From NCBI GenBank assembly GCA_001899065.1, contig MKUZ01000027.1, positions 8,268 to 48,659 on the forward strand: a stretch of 40,392 nt of DNA, read 5' to 3'. Both the position numbers and the translations under genes were made by a program. The notes beneath the pieces were generated by a model. The model was not told the origin of the DNA and ran no database searches. It worked only from the letters and a program-made list of their open reading frames with translations. The DNA is from Devosia sp. 66-22 (GTDB lineage Bacteria; Pseudomonadota; Alphaproteobacteria; Rhizobiales; Devosiaceae). Below, piece by piece: positions 34,644 through 40,392 of this stretch; the first letter of the stretch is position 1, and every line of letters begins with the position of its first letter.

Positions 34644-35426
34644 ATGAACTATGCCCCTGGGTTTGATCCTCGGCCTGCCGCCCTGCGTCTCGCCAATGCT
34701 TGGGCGAGGGGAGCTGTCCTAGAAGGACTGCCGGAGAATGAGCGCCCGCGCTCCATCCAGGATGGGTATGCCGTTCAGATCGAGGTTCAGCGGATGCTCG
34801 ATGAGCCCCTTGCAGGGTATAAACTTGGCATGTCAAGCGTCGCAGGTATGCGCGCGAGCGGTATCGGGCGGCCAGCTTGGGGCTTCATGACAAAGCCAAG
34901 AGTTCACCGCAACACCGCATGCCTGCCGGCGCCCCCCTCAGGTAACATCCTTATGGAACTTGAGGTCTGCTTTCGGCTTGGCGACAAGGTGCCTGCTGCT
35001 GGCGCCACCCCTGCCCAAAAGCTTGCCAGCGTTGAATGCGCCTATGTTGGCTTCGAAATCGTGAGCAGCCGGTTTGCGGATCGGCTTGTCCATGGCGTGC
35101 CAAGTTTTCTTGCCGACGACGTGGGCTTTTGCGCGTACGTCATTGGCGATGAGATTGATCGGAGCGATTGGCTGGCGACATTTGCAGCACCAGCAGTCAT
35201 AAATCTGGATGGCGAGCGCTACTGCGAGAATGCGCAAGCGGAGGCACGCACCGACCCCGTGGAGGCCCTTTCTCTTTTCATCGATGAAGCAGCGTCGACT
35301 GGGTTGCCCCTTCGGCCTGGAATGTTGATAACGACCGGCAATCTGGTGGCATCCAAAGAGTCGCCGTCGAAAGGTTTTTTCGCCGGGCGCCTCGCAAGCC
35401 ATTGCGTCGGCTGCACGATCGAATAG
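34644..35426 (+). CDS. 2-oxopent-4-enoate hydratase / fumarylacetoacetase-fold family protein
   Basis: This 260-residue protein resembles 2-keto-4-pentenoate hydratases and 4-oxalocrotonate decarboxylases. Metal ligands are expected in [12 protein letters not shown] and in [11 protein letters not shown]. The C-terminal [17 protein letters not shown] is typical. ATG 34644 follows GGAGG at 5 bases, so an earlier ATG at 34611 is not used. Hydration would form 4-hydroxy-2-oxovalerate for the upstream aldolase. It ends the operon; an IS3 element lies 125 bases beyond. Confidence 0.85.
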   Translation: MNYAPGFDPRPAALRLANAWARGAVLEGLPENERPRSIQDGYAVQIEVQRMLDEPLAGYKLGMSSVAGMRASGIGRPAWGFMTKPRVHRNTACLPAPPSGNILMELEVCFRLGDKVPAAGATPAQKLASVECAYVGFEIVSSRFADRLVHGVPSFLADDVGFCAYVIGDEIDRSDWLATFAAPAVINLDGERYCENAQAEARTDPVEALSLFIDEAASTGLPLRPGMLITTGNLVASKESPSKGFFAGRLASHCVGCTIE

Positions 35427-35551
35427 CCGTCTTGGCCCGGGGGTAAGAGCAGTGACGCGTAGGCGGCGCTGCGGCATGGCGCGGATCTGATTTGGATGAC
35501 TGCCCTTGCTGTGGCCGGGCAGGTGTTACAGCTAGTCGGTTGCCACTGGAA

Positions 35552-35572
35552 TGAGCCCCTGAAGGTGGACAG
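35552..35572. repeat. IS3 terminal inverted repeat, orfB side
   Basis: The core CCCCTGAAGGTGGACAG pairs with CCCCTAGCGGCGGACAG of the other end read on the minus strand. It lies just past the orfB remnant. Confidence 0.7.
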
Positions 35573-36379
35573 GGTCAGGCTATGGTTTTTGACGGCGGGC
35601 CGGGCGTGTTGATCCTCGAACTGTTGCGGGCTGAGATAGCCGAGTGCTGAGTGCAGCCGGGTTTTATTGTAGAGATGATCGATGAAGTGCGGTAGGTCGG
35701 CCGCGACGCCTTCGAAGGTCTCGTAAGCCATGGGGTAAACGGCTTCGACCTTGAGCGTCTTCATGAAGCTTTCGGCCTTGGCATTGTCGTAGGGATTGCC
35801 GCAACGCCCCATCGATCCGACAAGGCCGTGTCGGGCCAGTGCCTGCCGATAGAGACCAACCGCGTACTGCGATCCGCAGTCCGAGTGATGGACGCAGCCA
35901 GGTGGCGGCCGGCGTCGCTCGATGGCCGACAGGAGCGCGGCGCGGGTCAGCCTGACGTCGATCGTGCGGCGGATGGCGTAGCCGACAACCTTGCGCGACC
36001 GGCATCGAGGCTCACCGCGACGTAGACGAAGCCGGTGAGGATCGCCACGAAGGTGATATCGGCGACCCACAGCTGGTTCGGTCCGTTCGGCGTCATCGCC
36101 TTGGCCAAGTTGGGGAAGATCGGCAGCTCGTGGTCGCCTTCGGTGTGGTGACGTAACGCCTGCGCCGACGGGGCTGCAGGTCATGCTCGCGCATCAGACG
36201 ACGGAGCTTCTTGTGGTTGACGACAAGACCGCGATGCCGCAGCGCCGCCTGCATGCGGCGGTAGCTGTAAGCCTCGAAGAGGTCGGCGATCCCCACCATG
36301 GTCTCTACCAGCGCGGTCTCATCGAAGCTGATGGCGGTTGGTCGCAATAGGTCGATCGAGCATCCCCATCAGCCAGCAT
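35573..36379 (-). pseudogene. IS3 orfB (DDE transposase), multiply frameshifted
   Basis: The pieces lie in shifting frames. The N-terminal part has EAYSYRRMQAALRHRGLVVN and [20 protein letters not shown]. The first catalytic Asp lies in WVADITFV, readable only in another frame. The second is in [10 protein letters not shown], and the Glu is in [16 protein letters not shown]. At least three frame changes occur: near 36345, near 36140 and near 36000. The reading ends near the inverted repeat after [20 protein letters not shown]. The DDE residues themselves are kept, but the gene cannot make a full protein. Confidence 0.82.
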
Positions 36380-36715
36380 CCTCGCGCGATGGAGATGCCG
36401 GAGGGCCGGTGACGATGGACATAGCCTCGCTTTTGGCTCGGGGTAAGTTCTTCAATGCCCCCTTTAGAAACTCGATCTCGAGGGCCTGTCGCCCGACCAG
36501 CCGCTCAAGCGCGGCGATCCGTGCTTGCGACGTCTCGATCGTCGAGGCGGCGACCGTCTCTTCGGTGAAGGCGCCCTCCTCGAGCTTCTGAACCCACATG
36601 TGGATCAGGTTGCAGGAAAGATTATGCCGCTTGGCGAGAGCGCTTAACGACTCGCCGCGATGTAGTCCTGCGCCATCTGGCGCTTGAACTGGGTGCTGTA
36701 AGATCGGTGTGGCAT
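36369..36715 (-). pseudogene. IS3 orfA, frameshifted
   Basis: It starts at ATG 36715 with MPHRSYSTQFKRQ, but a one-base loss near 36660 causes a stop within about 25 codons. The downstream frame continues as NLSCNLIHMWVQKLEEG and then a leucine-zipper-like ALERLVGRQALEIEFLKGAL. The end overlaps the orfB start at 36379, as is usual for the programmed frameshift design of IS3. Confidence 0.78.
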
Positions 36716-36765
36716 GCTTCCATCCCTCGAAAGCCGGTCGCCACCGTCAATCCCTTCTCCTCAAA

Positions 36766-36786
36766 CTGTCCGCCGCTAGGGGCGCA
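36766..36786. repeat. IS3 terminal inverted repeat, orfA side
   Basis: CTGTCCGCCGCTAGGGGCGC here is the imperfect complement of the end at 35552, matching 16 of 21 positions. It sets the right boundary of the element. Confidence 0.7.
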
Positions 36787-37210
36787 GTCCAGACCAAGAC
36801 ACATCGTCTGTCCCTCCGTCTGTTCCCCGAGCACCGTCGGCACAATGCCCCAAGAACAGCCTGGGTGTCCCTGTCTCCCTCTCCGCCACTTTCCGCCATC
36901 GCACACATGCCGAAAATGCTGCTAACCCCGCGTAGCAGCGCGGCTTTAGCTTAGGGCTTGCAGGGCCTTGGCGGATGCTCGGTTGGCTTCTTTCCGCCAG
37001 TAGCAGCATAAGTGCCGGAAGTCCGGGCGACACACGCTGCAACGTACCGTCTGTCCGATCGTCTGTCGGTCGAGGGCGCTGCTCCAGCGGGAATCTCGCA
37101 GGCCGGTCAGGCCATTAAGGATAACCTCAAGCCTTCTTTACGACAGCTCTGGATTATCCGGCCCGAGTACGCATGTCTGTGGCGACCACAGTACTTGGGG
37201 CTCATTCGGA
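36787..37210. other. Intergenic region between IS3 and integrase
   Basis: No gene or tRNA is seen here. It holds a 7-bp hairpin at 36918-36939 (GCTGCTA/TAGCAGC) with a competing CCGCG/CGCGG stem, and a 6-bp inverted repeat CTGTGG/CCACAG at 37177-37191 just before the integrase, which could be an excisionase or integrase arm site or part of its promoter. The attachment site of the integrated element might be here but cannot be identified. Confidence 0.45.
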
Positions 37211-38404
37211 TTGGCTCAGGCTCGCGCGCTCACCGCTACGCAGGTGAACGCCCTCACCAAGGAGGGCGTGCACTGGGTGGCCCCCAGCCTCTACATACAG
37301 GTGAGAGACCACGGCACCCGCAGCTGGCTCTTCCGCTACAGCCGCAACGGCACCAATCAGTGGATGGGCCTGGGCTCGACCGAAGAGAAGCCGCTGAGTG
37401 ACGCGCGCGACGAAGCGGCGATGCTCCGGGTCAAGGTCAAGCGCGGCGAAGACCCGATCGCCAGCAAGCGCGAGGTCCAGGCGCAGCGCAAGATCGACAT
37501 GAAGCCGAAGATTCCGACCTTCGCTGAGTGCGCAGAGAAGTACATCGCTTCCCACAAGTCTGGCTGGAAGAACGAAAAGCATGCTCAGCAGTGGCCGAGC
37601 ACCATCGAGATGTATGTGAACCCGTTCATCGGCAAGCTGCCGGTCGATCAGGTCGCGGTTGAGGATGTCCTCAAGGTCCTCAAGCCCATTTGGACAAGCA
37701 AGCCCGAGACCGCGAGCCGCGTCCGTGGTCGCATCGAACAGATTCTCGGTTGGGCCTCGGCTATGGGCTATCGCAGCGGCGACAATCCCGCTCAGTGGAA
37801 GGGCGGGGCGCTACCGCATCTGCTCCCTGCCATCGGCAAGATCGCTAAGGTCGAGCACCGCAAGGCTGTCCCTTACCAAGACGTCCCTAAGCTGATGGCC
37901 GAGCTGCGCAAGAACGGCAGCATCAGCGCCAAGGCCCTGATGTTCACGATCCTGACCGGTGCGCGCACCACCGAAACGCGCGAAGCCACGCATAGTGAGA
38001 TCGACCGCAAGGCCAAGGTCTGGACCATTCCTGCCAATCGCATGAAGGCGGGTCGCGAGCACCGGGTGCCGCTCACGGACGAAGCGCTCGCGCTGATCAG
38101 CAGCGATCCGGCCGACAGCAAGTACCTGTTCCCGAGTCCGTCGGGGTACGCGCTCTCCAACATGGCGATGCTGCAGCTGCTGCGCGGCCTGCGTGACGAC
38201 GGCAGCACAGTTCATGGCTTCCGCTCATCCTTTCGCGATTGGGCGGCGGAGCAGACCGACTTCCCGCGAGAGGTCGTTGAGGCCTGTCTCGCCCACGCAC
38301 TCGGAGACGACGCCGAGCTCGCCTACAAGCGGACGGACTTCCTGGAAAAGCGGCGGGAGATCATGTCTGCGTGGACGAAATTCTGCGGCATTGTCCAAAC
38401 CTAG
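37211..38404 (+). CDS. Tyrosine-type site-specific integrase (P4-like, DUF4102 N-terminus)
   Basis: This 397-residue integrase starts at a TTG giving MAQARALTATQVNAL, the normal start of the family. An N-terminal DUF4102 arm-binding part (VHWVAPSLYIQVRDHGTRSWLF), a core-binding helical domain and a C-terminal catalytic domain follow. The catalytic Arg lies in LTGARTTE, His and Arg in HGFRSSFRDW, a further His in CLAHALGD and Tyr in ELAYKRTDF. It is complete and apparently functional, unlike the IS remnants nearby. It probably drives an island that includes the methylase. No flanking tRNA is visible. Confidence 0.9.
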   Translation: MAQARALTATQVNALTKEGVHWVAPSLYIQVRDHGTRSWLFRYSRNGTNQWMGLGSTEEKPLSDARDEAAMLRVKVKRGEDPIASKREVQAQRKIDMKPKIPTFAECAEKYIASHKSGWKNEKHAQQWPSTIEMYVNPFIGKLPVDQVAVEDVLKVLKPIWTSKPETASRVRGRIEQILGWASAMGYRSGDNPAQWKGGALPHLLPAIGKIAKVEHRKAVPYQDVPKLMAELRKNGSISAKALMFTILTGARTTETREATHSEIDRKAKVWTIPANRMKAGREHRVPLTDEALALISSDPADSKYLFPSPSGYALSNMAMLQLLRGLRDDGSTVHGFRSSFRDWAAEQTDFPREVVEACLAHALGDDAELAYKRTDFLEKRREIMSAWTKFCGIVQT

Positions 38405-38420
38405 GATCCTGGGGGCACCC

Positions 38421-40346
38421 GTGGTCTTGGAGGCGAAAACAGGGCATTGTCCGCCTGATTCGTGGGGATTCTTTTCTTTGCCGTATCGGTCGCTCGATCC
38501 TCGAACACATTTGGAGCAGGCGGTATCGGCCGATTTGAAGGCGGCTCTCGAGAAGCGCGGTGCCGAGGTCAAACACTATGGGACGGCTGCTGCGCCGGCT
38601 CCTGCGTCTGCACCGTGTGACATATCGGTAACCTACGGCCCGAAGACCAAACGCCGGCACCTAATGGTGGAAGTCGCCCAGCGCGTCGATGCGTCGGAGC
38701 TCGAGTCCATCATCGCCCACTTGGAGAACTGGATCGCCACAAAGGGCAGCACCGTCGACATTCTCTATTCTGGGCGCTCGACATCAGCACGTATGGCTAG
38801 ACTGGTGAGAAACGAGAATGAGCGGCGCCAGGACAAGGGGCTGCCAGGCAGGATCCTCTTTCTGAAGCTGGACGATCTAGAGGCGTTTCTCCTTCGCTGG
38901 AAGGGCCTCCCGGCCGAAGAGGCCCCAGTCGCCGCGCTATCGAAAGTCTTTGCCCGGGTGGCCGACTGCGCCGATGATCTGAGCGCTGCCAGAGTATTCA
39001 GTGAAGTGCTTTTCCCCGATTGGACGGAAAAGCAGACGGCCTTGACCGCTGAGGCTGCCGAACGCCTGGCCAGCCAGCAGGAGCGTTTGAAAAAGGACAT
39101 TCAGCGTCTTGAGAACAAGCTGCGGGAGAAGGGCATCACTGGGCCGCGCGGCCACAAATTCCTAATCTACCTATTCTTCATGGCGCTTTACGAGGACAAG
39201 CGCGGTAAGGATACGCGAGCCACCAAGGCGGGCTTTCTCTCTTACCGCGAGGGGCTTTCAAACGCGGCGAAGAACAGTCAGGAGTTCAGGGACCGAACGG
39301 TCCACCATCTGCTAAGCCAAGAGATCCTCGAGGACGTTGATGTAAAGTCGGCGGGCATTGCCACTCAGTACGAGCCAATCGATCTGCCCGATGATTTTGT
39401 TCTCAAGCAGGTCATTCCGATATTTGAAACGTACTCGTTCGCCGATGCTGCCATTGACGCCATCGGAGCCGTATTTGAGGCTCTTGCCCGACGAGCGGAG
39501 AAGGACAACCGTATCGGTCAGTTCTTCACACCTGATGCCGTCGTAGAGGCAACGTGCCGACTTGCAGGGCTTCGTCCCACTGACCTTGTGGCAGACCCAG
39601 CGTGCGGCACCGGGCGCTTCTTAATCCATGCCATGAGTCACATGACAGCCAAGGCGACGGCCGTGACCGGCAAGACGCGCGAGCAAGCGATCCATCATAT
39701 CAAGCAGCATCTGCTGCTGGGCTCGGATATCGACCCCTGGATCGCCGTCATCGCGAAGATGAACATGTACATTCACGGCGATGGCAAATCGAACATCCGG
39801 CACGCCAATGGACTAACGCTCGCTACCGTCGCGTCATTCGCGCCTCAACGCAAAGGGACCTTGGCGAATGCCTTGGACATGGTGCTGACCAACCCGCCGC
39901 TGGGAGACATCGACTTCCAGTCAGTGGCTGATGAGGTGGCGAAGGTTGAAGTGGGCACAGCAGATGCCGCTATGATTAGGCGCAGAGCGGCAGAGTGGTC
40001 CAGAGAAGCCTTCGCGGTCGTGCCGCATGCGATAGCGGAGGAGCAACTAAGAGATAAGGCTGCCGAGAAAGCAAACGAATGGCGTGACAAGGCGGCAGAG
40101 GCGAAAGCGGCGGGCAATACCAACAAGGAAACCGCCTACCGCAAACGCGTAGACGAATGGGAGAAGAAGCGCCAGGAGGCGGACAAAGCAATTGGCGCGG
40201 GAAAGATACAGTATCTGCCCTCGGGGCACGTAGCCAAAGGGGGAGCACTATTCCTTAGCGCCATTGTTCAGTGCCTGAAGCCAGTGCGCGACGCTTCGCT
40301 ACCCATTGAGTGGCGCGGTGGTGTCATGGGTGTTGATTGCCACTGA
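38421..40346 (+). CDS. N6-adenine DNA methyltransferase (type I-like), 3' end interrupted
   Basis: The protein is about 641 residues. The N-terminal 230 residues are not a recognised methylase part; a coiled coil follows (ERLASQQERLKKDIQRLENKLREK). Then come an HsdM-like helical part and the SAM-binding core: FFTPDAVVEATCRLAGL, motif I DPACGTGRF near 392 and catalytic motif IV NPPL near 491. A further Lys- and Glu-rich coiled coil lies near 535-590. GTG 38421 follows GGGGG at 5 bases and avoids overlap with the integrase. The frame closes soon after EWRGGVMGV, where sequence resembling an IS end begins, so the target-recognition and terminal part is cut. It may be inactive. Confidence 0.75.
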   Translation: MVLEAKTGHCPPDSWGFFSLPYRSLDPRTHLEQAVSADLKAALEKRGAEVKHYGTAAAPAPASAPCDISVTYGPKTKRRHLMVEVAQRVDASELESIIAHLENWIATKGSTVDILYSGRSTSARMARLVRNENERRQDKGLPGRILFLKLDDLEAFLLRWKGLPAEEAPVAALSKVFARVADCADDLSAARVFSEVLFPDWTEKQTALTAEAAERLASQQERLKKDIQRLENKLREKGITGPRGHKFLIYLFFMALYEDKRGKDTRATKAGFLSYREGLSNAAKNSQEFRDRTVHHLLSQEILEDVDVKSAGIATQYEPIDLPDDFVLKQVIPIFETYSFADAAIDAIGAVFEALARRAEKDNRIGQFFTPDAVVEATCRLAGLRPTDLVADPACGTGRFLIHAMSHMTAKATAVTGKTREQAIHHIKQHLLLGSDIDPWIAVIAKMNMYIHGDGKSNIRHANGLTLATVASFAPQRKGTLANALDMVLTNPPLGDIDFQSVADEVAKVEVGTADAAMIRRRAAEWSREAFAVVPHAIAEEQLRDKAAEKANEWRDKAAEAKAAGNTNKETAYRKRVDEWEKKRQEADKAIGAGKIQYLPSGHVAKGGALFLSAIVQCLKPVRDASLPIEWRGGVMGVDCH

Positions 40347-40392
40347 GAACTGACCCAGCAGGCTGGGATTTTTCCATCGAGATTTGACCCAT
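40331..40392. mobile_element. Terminus of a probable IS21-family element
   Basis: From 40331 (TGTTGATTGCCACTGAGAAC) the sequence no longer continues the methylase. Two similar blocks, GAGAACTGACCCA at 40344-40356 and GAGATTTGACCCA at 40379-40391, are arranged in tandem. Repeated blocks of this type are found at the ends of IS21-family elements, where they bind the transposase. The element runs off the window, so its genes cannot be checked. Confidence 0.5.

Larger units (their letters stand above)
35552..36786 (-). mobile_element. Decayed IS3-family insertion sequence
   Basis: The element is about 1235 bp, normal for IS3. Its ends match as 21-base imperfect inverted repeats at 35552-35572 and 36766-36786, with 16 of 21 positions identical and both starting with TG. 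Between them lie disabled orfA and orfB. The three flanking bases (GAA and GTC) do not match, so no target duplication remains, which suggests age or rearrangement. I saw no other copy in the window. Confidence 0.8.

Noticed and set aside
35549-36789. Target-site duplication of the IS3 element
   Set aside because: The three bases on each side (GAA and GTC) differ.
36787-37210. Possible tRNA gene or attachment site next to the integrase
   Set aside because: No cloverleaf, TTCGA-type T-loop or repeated attachment sequence was found.

Overview
This is a high-GC alphaproteobacterial window, perhaps sphingomonad or rhizobial, judged from protein style only; no rRNA, tRNA or other taxonomic marker is present. 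It is dense accessory DNA for catabolism of unusual plant sugars and sugar acids, edged and split by decayed insertion sequences. I see no tRNA, rRNA or CRISPR array.

Left region (about 0.15-16.7 kb): a D-apiose utilisation locus. A translationally coupled minus-strand operon runs D-apionolactonase (apnL), D-apiose dehydrogenase (apsD-like), a RuBisCO-like protein and a 3-oxo-isoapionate-type kinase (DUF1537). A GntR/FadR-type regulator is transcribed divergently from it. Beside it lie a GH140 apiosidase-like enzyme, a CUT1-type sugar ABC importer without its ATPase, a tandem metallo-beta-lactamase-fold protein, a LacI regulator and a GH151-like fucosidase-family protein. Neither glycosidase has a visible signal peptide, so I infer that an apiose-containing glycoside is imported intact and cut in the cytoplasm. 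The same 13-bp LacI-type operator lies upstream of both the GH151 gene and the metallo-hydrolase gene.

Middle scar (about 17.1-19.8 kb): a DUF3489 gene with a strong hairpin terminator, then broken genes: a truncated hypothetical gene, a truncated and frameshifted IS110 transposase, the C-terminal part of a GIY-YIG/DUF4357 protein and a second IS110 fragment.

Second catabolic region (about 19.8-35.4 kb): two divergent operons around a 307-bp intergenic region. Leftward is a polar amino-acid-type ABC importer (binding protein, two permeases, ATPase) plus an SDR oxidoreductase. Rightward, a highly unusual regulator is followed by eleven enzyme genes: two 2-hydroxyacid dehydrogenase homologues, two HpcH/HpaI aldolases, a uronate-dehydrogenase-like epimerase-family protein, an SMP-30 lactonase, a beta-hydroxyacid dehydrogenase, a hydroxypyruvate-isomerase-like protein, acylating acetaldehyde dehydrogenase, 4-hydroxy-2-oxovalerate aldolase and a 2-oxopent-4-enoate hydratase homologue. 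This looks like oxidation, lactone opening, then retro-aldol cleavage to pyruvate and small aldehydes, for a substrate I cannot name. The regulator has the zinc ribbon and helix-turn-helix-like segment of an IS1595-type transposase fused to a LacI/periplasmic-binding effector domain. I consider it the most novel item here.

Right end (about 35.5-40.4 kb): a decayed IS3-family element with recognisable inverted repeats, a tyrosine integrase, and an adenine-specific DNA methyltransferase whose 3' end is cut by what looks like the terminus of an IS21-type element.
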